Assembly: GCA_019456165.1 (NCBI GenBank)
Contig: VRUJ01000011.1
Coordinates: forward strand, 31,919 to 95,918
Direction of reading: 5' to 3'
Origin: Chloroflexota bacterium
GTDB lineage: Bacteria; Chloroflexota; Anaerolineae; Anaerolineales; UBA11579
DNA length: 64,000 bases
Shown here: one piece after another, positions 25,499 through 34,888 of the stretch
How positions within the stretch are numbered: the stretch's first letter is position 1
Layout: every line of letters begins with the position of its first letter
Made by a program: the position numbers and the translations under genes
The notes under the pieces: model-generated
Database searches by the model: none
What the model saw: the letters and a program-made list of their open reading frames with translations, nothing else
What the model was told of the DNA's origin: nothing

Positions 25499-27211
25499 AT
25501 GATGCAGTTAACTTATGTAAAATCTGGGGAATTAAAAAACACACTTGAAAATGCCAGGAATTCGTCTCTTGATTTCATAGTGTTAAGTGCAGGCGCACTA
25601 TTTTTGGAAAAAAAAATTACCATTGAGAGGTTAATTGAATATCTTGGACAATGTGTGCGCATATTGAAAAATGGGGGATTGTTATTTGTACACGGAAGGC
25701 CAGATTACCTTCCTGAGTTAGGGGTTTACCTTGATGAACATCTAAATTTCAAATATTGGATTTCTGTTGATTCGACCATTCACCAACCCTCAAATGGATT
25801 ACCATCGGTACATGCAGGGTTGCTTTTATTTTCCAAAGGCGAAGGAAGATTTAATATCAAACAAACACGCTTTACACACCAAATGTGCTCTGCGTGCGGA
25901 AAGACTTTAAAAGATTGGGGTGGAAAAACACATTTAATGAATCCAGAAGGATATGCAATTTCTGATGTATGGAAAGATTTACCAAAAGAGAATAATTACT
26001 CACAGATCTCAAATCCGTTACTAGATACTATATTGCGGCTTATTGATTTTCAACCCCCTAAGAAAAAACAGGAGTTGCTCGAAGAGGATTTTCTTCAATC
26101 AAGCTTCTCTGTGAAAGGATTAATCGCACCTAAGGAAGGAGTTTCAACCTTCCGGAAATCTATTTCTGAGAAGCAGAATCAATATTTGCTACCCGGTTTT
26201 GTTAATAAACATAAATCAAGTAAACAAATGTCAAAATCTTTTGACGAAAAATTGTTTGACGTTGTTCAACAGGGAGATGCGATTGATTTACTTAGGCAAT
26301 ATCCAGATAATTCGATTGATCTAGTATTTGCCGATCCTCCTTATAATCTTGATAAAAGCTACAGTAGCTACAATGATGGGCTAGAAGATAAGAGTTATCT
26401 GGAATGGTGTAATGCATGGTTGAAAGAATACACAAGGATTCTCAAACCTACCGGCTCCTTATTTGTATTGAACTTACCACGCTGGACTATGCATCATGCA
26501 AATTTTCTTAACAAATATTTGTATCTGCAAAATTGGATTGTGTGGGACGCGATGTCTGAGCCGAGAGGTAAACTGATGCCGGCTCATTATGGATTACTGT
26601 TTTATACAAAAGATTCCAAAAATTTTACTTTTAACTATCATAAATTTGAAAGAATTGATGCACGTTATTATTGTCGAAGAGCTTCGTGTATTCGAAAACG
26701 GAAAAAAGCTGGAGATGATGACAAGCAGATACTAACCGATATTTGGTGGGATATTCATCGCATTAAACACAAACGTGACAGGGATTACCATCCTTGTCAA
26801 CTTCCAGAGAAATTGATGGAGCGAATCATTCAATTAACTACGAACAAAGGAGATATTGTCCTTGATGCTCTTGCTGGGGCTGGGACAACTCCTGTGGTTG
26901 CCTCGCGATTAGGAAGACATTACATTGCAATTGATGTTGACGATTATTATGTTGACATAATGAGGAAAAAACTCCAAGAAATAAAAGTGAATGGAACTGT
27001 CCTACGGCAAAGCACAAGGAAACCAAATAGCAAATATACGAAAAAAGAATTACAACTGGAACTAAGAAAATTAGCAAGTGAATTGGGTCGACTGCCTACG
27101 CCAAATGATGTTGTTGAAAAGAGTAGCTATGAAGTTGAAGTTTTTTTTGATAAGTTTCCTTCATGGGGAAAAGCTTTAAAAGCAGCGAAGTTGGAGGTAG
27201 GCCGTGATTGA
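25499..27211 (+). CDS. Type II DNA methyltransferase, duplicated MTase fold with HNH-associated repeat tail
   Basis: 570 residues in three parts. Residues 1-130 mirror an amino-MTase fold but have VLSAGALF where DPPY should be, with a CSACG cysteine pair after it. Residues about 245-490 are an active beta-class N4/N6 methyltransferase: motif IV FADPPYNLD, then SLFVLNLPRW, and motif I at the end (LDALAGAGTTPVVASRLGRHYIAIDVD). The last 70 residues (KELQLELRKLASELGRLPT and FPSWGKALKAAKLE) look like the homing-endonuclease-associated repeat. It modifies DNA to protect it from the nuclease encoded next. The 3' end overlaps that gene by 8 bp. AT-rich composition unlike its neighbours suggests transfer. 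The recognition site is unknown. Confidence 0.85.
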   Translation: MMQLTYVKSGELKNTLENARNSSLDFIVLSAGALFLEKKITIERLIEYLGQCVRILKNGGLLFVHGRPDYLPELGVYLDEHLNFKYWISVDSTIHQPSNGLPSVHAGLLLFSKGEGRFNIKQTRFTHQMCSACGKTLKDWGGKTHLMNPEGYAISDVWKDLPKENNYSQISNPLLDTILRLIDFQPPKKKQELLEEDFLQSSFSVKGLIAPKEGVSTFRKSISEKQNQYLLPGFVNKHKSSKQMSKSFDEKLFDVVQQGDAIDLLRQYPDNSIDLVFADPPYNLDKSYSSYNDGLEDKSYLEWCNAWLKEYTRILKPTGSLFVLNLPRWTMHHANFLNKYLYLQNWIVWDAMSEPRGKLMPAHYGLLFYTKDSKNFTFNYHKFERIDARYYCRRASCIRKRKKAGDDDKQILTDIWWDIHRIKHKRDRDYHPCQLPEKLMERIIQLTTNKGDIVLDALAGAGTTPVVASRLGRHYIAIDVDDYYVDIMRKKLQEIKVNGTVLRQSTRKPNSKYTKKELQLELRKLASELGRLPTPNDVVEKSSYEVEVFFDKFPSWGKALKAAKLEVGRD

Positions 27212-28123
27212 AGCCCGAAAGATTTCTTTTCGAGAAGCATGGGATAGTACTACGGTTTTTTTGTAGATGATGATCTTGAAGATGAAATAGATTCCAAAGT
27301 AGAGGCTCTTCTTAAAAGTGCAGGAGATTTGCATGAGGGTCAAATGACTGAACTAACAGCTGAAAAAGTTGTTAAGATATTAGTAGAAAAAACACTTGGT
27401 TTAGATGTAATACTAAAAGATATTGAACTTTCTGAAGAAAAATTTATGCGAATAGTTTCATTATTACGAAAGATTGGTAGATTTGGGGATGGCTTTGAAA
27501 GTGAATGGAGTTTCACAAAGATTAAAAAGCAAATTAACAAAAATTTGGAATTTGCCAACATGATAGCTGAATTATTGCTTGATGGTTATAAAGATACAGA
27601 GCTCCAGGAATACATTCCACGGTATTATCTTGATAACCTAAATTATCGAGAAATTGGCAGTAGCCCTATAGTAGCAAGGCGAATTCGTTATAAACGTTCC
27701 CTAATTGGCACTTATGGAGGGAAAAAGGGTTATTATGTTGAGGGAAAGATTGAAAAAAAATTAGTTGAGATAGGGACACCTTATGGGAAAGGGAGATCAA
27801 AAATAATCGAAACAGATATTGATTTTGCTATACCAAACACTGATGACCCTTGGATTGTAATTATGAGTACCTTTCAAGAAACTACTTCTAGTGGTCAAAC
27901 CAATAAAACTCGAGATATGCTAAGTGCTTTTGAGAGAATAAATCGACACAATAGTAGATATAATGAAAAAAGGGTGTTTGTGAATTTTGTAGATGGAGGC
28001 GGCTGGCTCGCAAGAAAACGCGATATGGAACGCTTAGTTAATCAATGCCATTATTATGTCAATCTAAAATCTTTGGATATGTTGGAAGCTATTGTAAAAA
28101 AACATATCCGACAATCAAAATAA
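27204..28123 (+). pseudogene. Type II restriction endonuclease, frameshifted at a T7 run
   Basis: A GTG at 27204 with GGAGG 6 nt upstream opens a frame (MIEARKISFREAWDSTTVF) that hits TAG at 27264 after the seven-T run 27256-27262. Adding one T continues into FVDDDLEDEIDSKVEALL and on to the stop at 28123, giving 306 residues. Without that change only the downstream part (about 264 residues from position 27329 or later) is readable. The body has EGKIEKKL, a DIDFAIP strand and MSTFQETTSSGQTNK, resembling type II nuclease cores of PD-(D/E)XK type, although a clear ExK is absent. Overlap with the methyltransferase gene supports an R-M pair. A sequencing error, phase variation or true inactivation could each explain the shift. 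Confidence 0.65.
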
Positions 28124-28157
28124 CGTCAAAGTTTACTGTTTTTATTCGGAGGATCCA

Positions 28158-28625
28158 ATGAGCCCAAAGCAACCAAAGATGCGTGGTCTATACTTCGAAG
28201 AATTTGAGGTGGGCCAGATTACCATATCTTCAGCGCGTACTGTAACCGAGGCCGATATTGTCACCTTTGCCGGACTTTCCGGCGACTACAACCAAATTCA
28301 TACGGATGCCGAATTCAGCAAAGGCACGCCTTTTGGTAAACGTGTCGCACATGGTATTTTGGGCCTTTCTATAGCTTCTGGCTTGGCTATCCAAACCGGA
28401 GTATTAGAGGGCACAATAATTGCATTTCGTGAGATAAAATCCTGGAAATTCGTCAAACCAATTTTTATCGGAGATACTATTAATGTAGTATTAGATATAA
28501 AAGAAACCAAGGCAATTCCACGCTTGGGGGGAGGCTCTGTGGCTATTCAGTTGGATGTGAAGAATCAAAATGACGAGACTGTTATGAGAGGCAACTGGAG
28601 CGTATTAATAAACAACCACCCCTAA
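28158..28625 (+). CDS. MaoC-like (R)-specific dehydratase/hydratase
   Basis: A 155-residue hot-dog-fold protein with the hydratase-2 motif FAGLSGDYNQIHTD (catalytic Asp and His) and GKRVAHGILGLSIASGL. Such enzymes hydrate enoyl-CoA or act in acyl metabolism; the substrate is unclear. GGAGG lies just before the ATG. It is followed 21 bp later by the PBP1A gene. Its base composition returns to the level of the housekeeping genes, marking the right edge of the R-M island. Family assignment is good. Confidence 0.85.
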   Translation: MSPKQPKMRGLYFEEFEVGQITISSARTVTEADIVTFAGLSGDYNQIHTDAEFSKGTPFGKRVAHGILGLSIASGLAIQTGVLEGTIIAFREIKSWKFVKPIFIGDTINVVLDIKETKAIPRLGGGSVAIQLDVKNQNDETVMRGNWSVLINNHP

Positions 28626-28646
28626 TTTACTATTTCGCAGGTAACC

Positions 28647-31600
28647 ATGACTGATGACATAGAACGTCCTGAAGATCAACCCGAAAAATCAAGCGAAGAC
28701 CCACGCGAGCGCTTCCGCAGATTGACGGGTGAAGACCAGGAAGATCAGCTCTCATCCGAAGGGGACTCTGAGGAATCTACGGTAGGCGATGCTGCAACGG
28801 GGGGCTACTCGACGCGCGATATTGGTATGGCTGGTTATTTTCAGCATGATGATAAACAGGAAGAACCTGAAGAGGAGCTTACCAGCGAAGAAAAAGACAC
28901 AATCAGTGATTTAGTCAGTAAACTGGGGGATGTGCCAGATCTGGATTTTATCGATACCGGAGATACCAAACCCTCTCAAGCAATGCCGAGTGAATCAGGT
29001 GAAGGTGAAGCTGCCAGCAGTAGAGACGAAGCTGATACTCAAGCATCCGAGATTGTGAAACCGAAACCTACCGTACCTACACCGCCTCCACCTCTAGGGG
29101 ATACTCCTGTGGCCCCGCCACCAATTGTTGATAAAGATGGCATGCCTCTGCCGCGCCGCGTCCCTGAAACTGACGAAGGCGCTACCAGAGTTTCCAGAGC
29201 GGCTTTTTCGACCTCTCGCCCCGCGCAGATTGCTCCTCAACCGCATCCCCCTTCCACTAGAGGTGCGCGTGCGCGTTTTAACCGTTTAGGCTGCTTCATG
29301 CGATTGGGAATCTTGGGCTTGTTTTCTATGATCTTAATCGGTATTGGGATAGCATCGTTTATGATCCTGCAATACTATAGCATAGCAGCCACCTTGCCGA
29401 GCATTGAAGACCTCCAAGGCCGCGCTTCCCAATTTGAGACCACACGTATCCTGGATCGTGACGGCAATCTGCTTTATGAGATACTGGATCCAAATGCAGG
29501 CCGCCGTACCTTCGTCACTTTGGATGAGATTTCACCTTTTATGGTCGCAGCGATGATTGCCACAGAGGATGAGGATTATTACTCTCACCCAGGGTTTGAC
29601 TCCTCTGCTATCATCCGTGCATTTTGGCAGAATATATCTAGCGGGGAGACTGTTTCGGGCGCATCTACAATTACCCAACAATTAGCGCGCATTCTGTTAT
29701 TTACTCCGGAAGAAGCTAGCCGGCGTACTTATATGCGCAAGGTGAGGGAGGCCATCCTGGCCGAGGAGATCACCCGGCAATATTCGAAAGATGAGATCCT
29801 AGAATTGTACTTGAATGAAATATATTTCGGAAACATGGCTTATGGTGTCCAAGCTGCTGCTGAGACCTATTTTAATACCTCAGCAGATGCACTAACTCTT
29901 TCTCAGGCGGCTTTTCTAGCCGGGCTTCCGCAGGCTCCTTCGGTATATGATGTTCACACGAACCGCGAAGTAACTTTAGCCCGAATGCAGGACGTCATGC
30001 GTTTGATGTACGAAACCAGCCAAGCGCAAAATTGCATTTATGTGAGCAATAATCCCAGGTCAATATGTGTTGATTTTGACACTGCTTCCGAGGCAGCCTA
30101 TGAATTTATTGATTACGACTTCCAACCACTAACCTTTCCGATGCGTTATCCGCATTGGGTGAATTACATCATATTCTTGTTAGGTCAGCAATTCGATCCA
30201 CAAACCATTTACCGCTCTGGTTTTACCGTGCAGACTACCTTAAGCCCAAGCTTGCAAGATGCTGCCCAAGCTATAGTGGCTGAGCATGTAGCTGGGTTGA
30301 CGGTTAATAATGTGCAAAGTGGGGCGCTCGTGGCTATTAACCCTTCTAACGGCGAAATACTGGCAATGGTAGGCTCGGCAGATTTTTATAACGAAGAAAT
30401 TGACGGGCAGGTCAATTTGACGATTTCTCCGCGCCAGCCTGGCTCTTCGATCAAACCTCTAAGTTATATGGCAGCCTTCGAAAAAGGCTGGACACCTTCA
30501 ACTCTGATCTGGGATGTTGAGACTGAATTCCCGGCTTCTGAAGACCCCTTCGACCCAAATCCCCCTTATGTACCGGTAAATTACGACGAACGCTACCATG
30601 GTCCGGTTACCGTGCGCTCGGCTCTGGCAAATTCCTACAACATCCCCGCGGTTAAGGCTTTACAGTATATTGGTATCTACGATAACCTTGATATCCCTGG
30701 AGAGGATGGTTTGGTAGCTTTTGCGCATCGTCTGGGGATCACCGACTTACAGGCAGACTATTACGGATACTCACTTACGCTGGGAGGTGGTGAGGTAAAA
30801 TTAATGGACCTGACCTCGGCTTTTGGTGTATTCGCCAACGGAGGTGTCAGGCTTCCTCCCGTTGCCATCACTCGCATTGAAGATTCTGAGGGTAATCTGC
30901 TGTTTGAATACGAGACACCAGAAGGTGAACAAGTGGTTCGACCTGAACATGCCTTCCTCATTTCTTCAATTCTTTCGGATAACAATGCCCGCACGCCTGC
31001 ATTCGGTCCTAATTCGCCCCTCAGCCTACCTTTTCCAGCAGCGGCAAAGACGGGTACTACAACCGAATTCAAAGATAATTGGACGGTAGGTTATACTCCA
31101 GACATCGCGGTGGGTGTTTGGGTGGGCAACCCCGATAACACCTCAATGGTTGATACCAGCGGCCTAACTGGTGCGGCTCCTATCTGGGCTGAGTTCATGC
31201 AATTGGTTATTCAAGAGCTGACTGGGGGCAATCCTACTCCGTTCAACAGACCTTCAGGAGTGGTGGATAGGGTTATATGTGCTGTTTCGGGCACTGAGCC
31301 ATCCCAGTGGTGCAGCTCTCAACGCAGCGAGTTCTTCGCATCCGACCAGCTGCCCTTGCCAGCATCCGAAGATTTATGGCAGCCTGTCCAAATCGATACT
31401 TGGACCGGCCTGTTATCATCTCTTGAATGTGCACAATTTATAGATGAGAAGTTGGCTATCAATATAGGCGATCCCTGGGGTATTGAATGGATAACCAGCA
31501 CCTCCCAAGGGAGGGGGTGGGCGCAGGATAATGGCTTCTCAAGGCCCTTTTTCTTTGCTCCCGACCGTGAATGCACTTCACAAGATCCTCGCCCAATCTT

Positions 31601-32030
31601 GGAGTTTGTTTATCCTCGTGAAGGCGATACTATAACAACCGGTCTACTGCCGATCTATGTGCTCGCGAATGCTACGGGGGACTTCTCCAGCTATAGTTTG
31701 TCATACGGCTTGGGAGTAGACCCAATCGATTGGGATGAACTGCATTCGAGTTCCGACCCTGTTGCCGAACCGGAAGAAGTTTACATCTGGGACATTCGCG
31801 ACCTGCCTTCCGGGCTTATCACTCTACGTCTGGTTCTGAACAGCACCCACGATACCTATGCTGAGATTATTCTGCACCTAAACCTCCAAGTGCCGACTCC
31901 TACACCTACTTTGACACCCACCGCCACCCAAACACTCACACCCATGCCCACACCTACAGGCACTTCGCCTCCGACTGAGACATCATCACCTACTGAGACG
32001 TCCACGCCTTCACAAACTCCAACCCCATGA
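28647..32030 (+). CDS. Class A penicillin-binding protein (PBP1A-type)
   Basis: A bifunctional peptidoglycan synthase of 1127 residues. It has a cytoplasmic acidic and Pro-rich tail of about 210 residues, one transmembrane helix, then a GT51 transglycosylase domain (EDEDYYSHPGFD near residue 307, SGASTITQQLARILL). The transpeptidase domain has SxxK in QPGSSIKPL (about 600), SYN (about 663) and KTGTT (about 800). A C-terminal domain with Cys pairs ends in a Thr/Pro-repeat tail. It polymerises and cross-links wall glycan outside the membrane. The long tail is unusual in size and could be a regulatory or kinase-target region; a PASTA-lacking Ser/Thr kinase is encoded 14 kb away. It overlaps the CDF gene start by 4 bp. 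Confidence 0.93.
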   Translation: MTDDIERPEDQPEKSSEDPRERFRRLTGEDQEDQLSSEGDSEESTVGDAATGGYSTRDIGMAGYFQHDDKQEEPEEELTSEEKDTISDLVSKLGDVPDLDFIDTGDTKPSQAMPSESGEGEAASSRDEADTQASEIVKPKPTVPTPPPPLGDTPVAPPPIVDKDGMPLPRRVPETDEGATRVSRAAFSTSRPAQIAPQPHPPSTRGARARFNRLGCFMRLGILGLFSMILIGIGIASFMILQYYSIAATLPSIEDLQGRASQFETTRILDRDGNLLYEILDPNAGRRTFVTLDEISPFMVAAMIATEDEDYYSHPGFDSSAIIRAFWQNISSGETVSGASTITQQLARILLFTPEEASRRTYMRKVREAILAEEITRQYSKDEILELYLNEIYFGNMAYGVQAAAETYFNTSADALTLSQAAFLAGLPQAPSVYDVHTNREVTLARMQDVMRLMYETSQAQNCIYVSNNPRSICVDFDTASEAAYEFIDYDFQPLTFPMRYPHWVNYIIFLLGQQFDPQTIYRSGFTVQTTLSPSLQDAAQAIVAEHVAGLTVNNVQSGALVAINPSNGEILAMVGSADFYNEEIDGQVNLTISPRQPGSSIKPLSYMAAFEKGWTPSTLIWDVETEFPASEDPFDPNPPYVPVNYDERYHGPVTVRSALANSYNIPAVKALQYIGIYDNLDIPGEDGLVAFAHRLGITDLQADYYGYSLTLGGGEVKLMDLTSAFGVFANGGVRLPPVAITRIEDSEGNLLFEYETPEGEQVVRPEHAFLISSILSDNNARTPAFGPNSPLSLPFPAAAKTGTTTEFKDNWTVGYTPDIAVGVWVGNPDNTSMVDTSGLTGAAPIWAEFMQLVIQELTGGNPTPFNRPSGVVDRVICAVSGTEPSQWCSSQRSEFFASDQLPLPASEDLWQPVQIDTWTGLLSSLECAQFIDEKLAINIGDPWGIEWITSTSQGRGWAQDNGFSRPFFFAPDRECTSQDPRPILEFVYPREGDTITTGLLPIYVLANATGDFSSYSLSYGLGVDPIDWDELHSSSDPVAEPEEVYIWDIRDLPSGLITLRLVLNSTHDTYAEIILHLNLQVPTPTPTLTPTATQTLTPMPTPTGTSPPTETSSPTETSTPSQTPTP

Positions 32031-33448
32031 GCACACCGAACACTGCCTCAGCTCGCGGTGAACGTTATTCCGCGGTGCAGAAGGTATTATGGTCTGTATT
32101 AATCGCCAACTTACTTGTCACTGTTTTAAAGATTGGATTGGGATTGATTACAGGTGCACTTGCGGTGGTGGCTGATGGATTTCATTCTCTGGTTGATTCT
32201 TCATCTAATCTGATCGGAGTGGCTGCAATCCGCATGGCACAGCGCCCAGCCGATGAGCGTTTTCCCTATGGATATAGCCGCTACGAAACTTTGGGTGCTC
32301 TAGCTATCGGTGGCTTGTTACTGGTAGCAGCCTGGGAGATTTCCAGTGCGATCTTGGGTCGAATCACTACCAACACACCACCAGACATTAATCCCCTTAC
32401 ATTGGTTTTAGTAATCCTGACACTGCCTGTAAATATATTAGTTGTAGTTCTCGAAACTCGTGCTGGAAAACGTTTGAAATCAGAGATCTTACTGGCGGAT
32501 GCTAAGCATACGCGTACTGACCTGTATGTAACGGCCTCTGTTGTGTTGTCGCTGCTGGGAGTCCGGCTGGGCTGGGTTTGGTTGGATGCCTTAGTCGCAG
32601 GAGTTGTCGTTATCTTGATCGTGAGAGCAGCGTTCGGAATATTGGGAGATACAACTCGCTGGCTGGCGGATGCCAATGTCGCAGATTCTGTGCAGGTTGA
32701 AACCATAGCTCTCAACGCCCCAGGTGTACGCCAGGTTCACCGCATCCGCTCGCGGGGTACACCCGATGCTGCATTTGTAGACTTGCACGTAAAAGTTGCG
32801 CCGGATATGAGCACAGCACAGGCGCATGCAGTAGCCTCGGAGGTCGAGCGCCGCCTGATTGCAGAAGTACCATACGTTTCAGATGCCCTGGTCCATATCG
32901 AACCCGCTCGGTCGCAAGCCTACACTCCTTGGGAACAAATTGCGACTGACCTGCGGCAGATAGCCGATGGCATGGGATTAGGGCTTCACGATTTACACAT
33001 CCATACAAATTTAGATGGAGTTTATACTATCGAGCTGCATTTGGAGATGGGCAAGGAAGTTTCCTTGGGCGAGGCCCATCGACTCGCAGATCAATTTGAA
33101 GAGCGCGTACAAAAAAGCTGGCCAAAAGCTGAGAATGTGATCACACATTTAGAACCTGTGCCCCAGGTGGTTTTTCTCCCGGATGAAGGATCAAACCCAG
33201 AATTGGAGACTAAGATCCGAGAAGCTCTACATTCACACGTTAAACCGGATGATCTTCTTTCAGTTAAAACCTACTTGTTGAGCGGACATCACAATGCGGC
33301 TGTAAAATTGTGTCTTCCAGCAGATCTATCTTTAGCGCAAGCGCACACCATAACCGAACACATCGAGACCGATCTGCTCAAGAATGTCCGGGGATTGGAA
33401 CGTGTCACCGTACACGTTGAGCCGGAGCCGCATAATGGGGGGCCATAA
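32027..33448 (+). CDS. Cation diffusion facilitator with three C-terminal domains
   Basis: A 473-residue metal/proton antiporter of the CDF family. Six transmembrane helices (about 18-205) carry the metal sites HSLVD (TM2) and HTRTD (TM5), a His-Asp pattern seen in Zn transporters. The cytoplasmic part is much longer than usual. Three ZT-dimer-like ferredoxin domains are readable (about 212-292, 305-378, 392-470), each ending with an HxEP motif (VHIEPA, THLEPV, VHVEPE). It exports Zn2+ or a similar ion; the metal is inferred. The ATG overlaps the PBP1A stop (ATGA), so the two are translationally coupled. Confidence 0.88.
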   Translation: MSTPNTASARGERYSAVQKVLWSVLIANLLVTVLKIGLGLITGALAVVADGFHSLVDSSSNLIGVAAIRMAQRPADERFPYGYSRYETLGALAIGGLLLVAAWEISSAILGRITTNTPPDINPLTLVLVILTLPVNILVVVLETRAGKRLKSEILLADAKHTRTDLYVTASVVLSLLGVRLGWVWLDALVAGVVVILIVRAAFGILGDTTRWLADANVADSVQVETIALNAPGVRQVHRIRSRGTPDAAFVDLHVKVAPDMSTAQAHAVASEVERRLIAEVPYVSDALVHIEPARSQAYTPWEQIATDLRQIADGMGLGLHDLHIHTNLDGVYTIELHLEMGKEVSLGEAHRLADQFEERVQKSWPKAENVITHLEPVPQVVFLPDEGSNPELETKIREALHSHVKPDDLLSVKTYLLSGHHNAAVKLCLPADLSLAQAHTITEHIETDLLKNVRGLERVTVHVEPEPHNGGP

Positions 33449-33510
33449 TATTATGATGAGAATGCACTTAAAGATAAGGTAATCAGAGGTTTTTTGCCAA
33501 TACATTTCAG

Positions 33511-34836
33511 GTGAGGATGATGAAGAGTCGAGAAAATAATCAACAAAGAGTAATTTGGAACGAGAAAGAGGAGAAAATAATTCTCCGGACATTAATTCGG
33601 TTGATGGAACTTATCGAAATTGTGGATGGGGAACCTAGATCACCTGAATCGTATAATTTAAGAGGAAATATCGCAATCTTGGGTCATTTTATTGAGATAA
33701 AAAATATTAGAAGCGACGATTTAAAGAAACAATTAATATTTTCTTCAGTAATCGAATTGCGAAAAACCAATAAAAGAGATTTATTAAGTTTCAGGAATAT
33801 ATTGGAAAATGGAGTAGATAAATTTTTCAAAATAGGAAGAAAAAAACGGACATTTATTTTTCCGATCAATATCACACAAGAATCATTAAAATACAAAAGG
33901 TGGTTTAAGGTAGAAGACATAAAATTGAAGATTCAATCTTGGACCAAGTTGGAAAAAAAACTTGATATTGCTAAATGGAAAGATGATGTAACAATAAATT
34001 ATTCGCAGGATAAAGAATTCTGGTTAGATCCATTCATACCATTGGAAATTGAAATAGAAAGTTATGATATTCAATGGGCATTTAGAAAAGCAGAAGAAGC
34101 TTATGTGTTATTGAGAACTGCGATAAATTTCCCTAGAATAGGAATGAGGGGGCAAATGTTTTCTTTTGAGGTTGGTAGACCTGATTCGCTGTTTCCTATT
34201 CCACCAGCACCATCATTTGGTGTATATGATGAGAATGGTAATTATCAAGGTTTGTATTTCAATGAATTTCCGGAAGAAAATTATGAAAGTGTAGAATTGA
34301 AGGAAGAGGAAATAAGGAATATCAAGATATTCCTTAAATATTTCGGAAATGAGGCGGGAAGAAACACAACAAAGAATCTTATTACGAGAGCATTCAAAAG
34401 ATACACTGTAGCATTAGATTCTACAGATTGGGGAAAAGCGTTTTTAAATTTATGGCAAGTTTGTGAATTATTAGCATTTAACCCAAGGGGAAAAGAGGTA
34501 TTTTATACACACAAAGATGTTCGAAAAAGGGTCAGGACGTTGCTCAAGCAAAACGATATATTTATCAGTGATATGTTATTAGTTGCATACGAGAAAAGGA
34601 ATCATCTAGTGCATCGGGGAGAATTTATCGACAAAGAAAATAGAGACACTGTGCAGAATTTGAAAATTTTAGTCGAAAATATGCTTTTCTACTTAATTGA
34701 TTTGGAGAAAGATTGTCCAACCTGGGAGAGTTTGGAGATTTATTATATAAATGCAATCGCGACTTCGAAAGTGATTAAAGAAAGGAAACGAGTATTAGAA
34801 AAAATTGAAAAACGCAGAAAAGTTTCCTCCCCATAG
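33511..34836 (+). CDS. HEPN-domain protein, putative abortive-infection RNase
   Basis: A 441-residue Lys/Glu/Ile-rich protein from a strongly AT-rich gene. The C-terminal region carries the HEPN ribonuclease motif Rx4H at Arg363-Asn-His-Leu-Val-His368 (YEKRNHLVHRGEF), preceded by helices around DWGKAFLNLWQVCELLAF. The layout resembles ApeA/Apea-type HEPN proteins. The N-terminal 300 residues (some beta-rich, PAPSFGVYDENG) are unrecognised and could sense a phage product. The apparent start GTG at 33511 is less likely than the ATG codons at 33517 or 33520, which follow AGGTGAGG. No antitoxin gene is adjacent. Composition suggests horizontal acquisition. The RNase role is inferred from the motif. 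Confidence 0.6.
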   Translation: MRMMKSRENNQQRVIWNEKEEKIILRTLIRLMELIEIVDGEPRSPESYNLRGNIAILGHFIEIKNIRSDDLKKQLIFSSVIELRKTNKRDLLSFRNILENGVDKFFKIGRKKRTFIFPINITQESLKYKRWFKVEDIKLKIQSWTKLEKKLDIAKWKDDVTINYSQDKEFWLDPFIPLEIEIESYDIQWAFRKAEEAYVLLRTAINFPRIGMRGQMFSFEVGRPDSLFPIPPAPSFGVYDENGNYQGLYFNEFPEENYESVELKEEEIRNIKIFLKYFGNEAGRNTTKNLITRAFKRYTVALDSTDWGKAFLNLWQVCELLAFNPRGKEVFYTHKDVRKRVRTLLKQNDIFISDMLLVAYEKRNHLVHRGEFIDKENRDTVQNLKILVENMLFYLIDLEKDCPTWESLEIYYINAIATSKVIKERKRVLEKIEKRRKVSSP

Positions 34837-34888
34837 ATTCCTACTTAAATATTATTAAATCATTTATTTCCCACGCTAGAAATTATTA

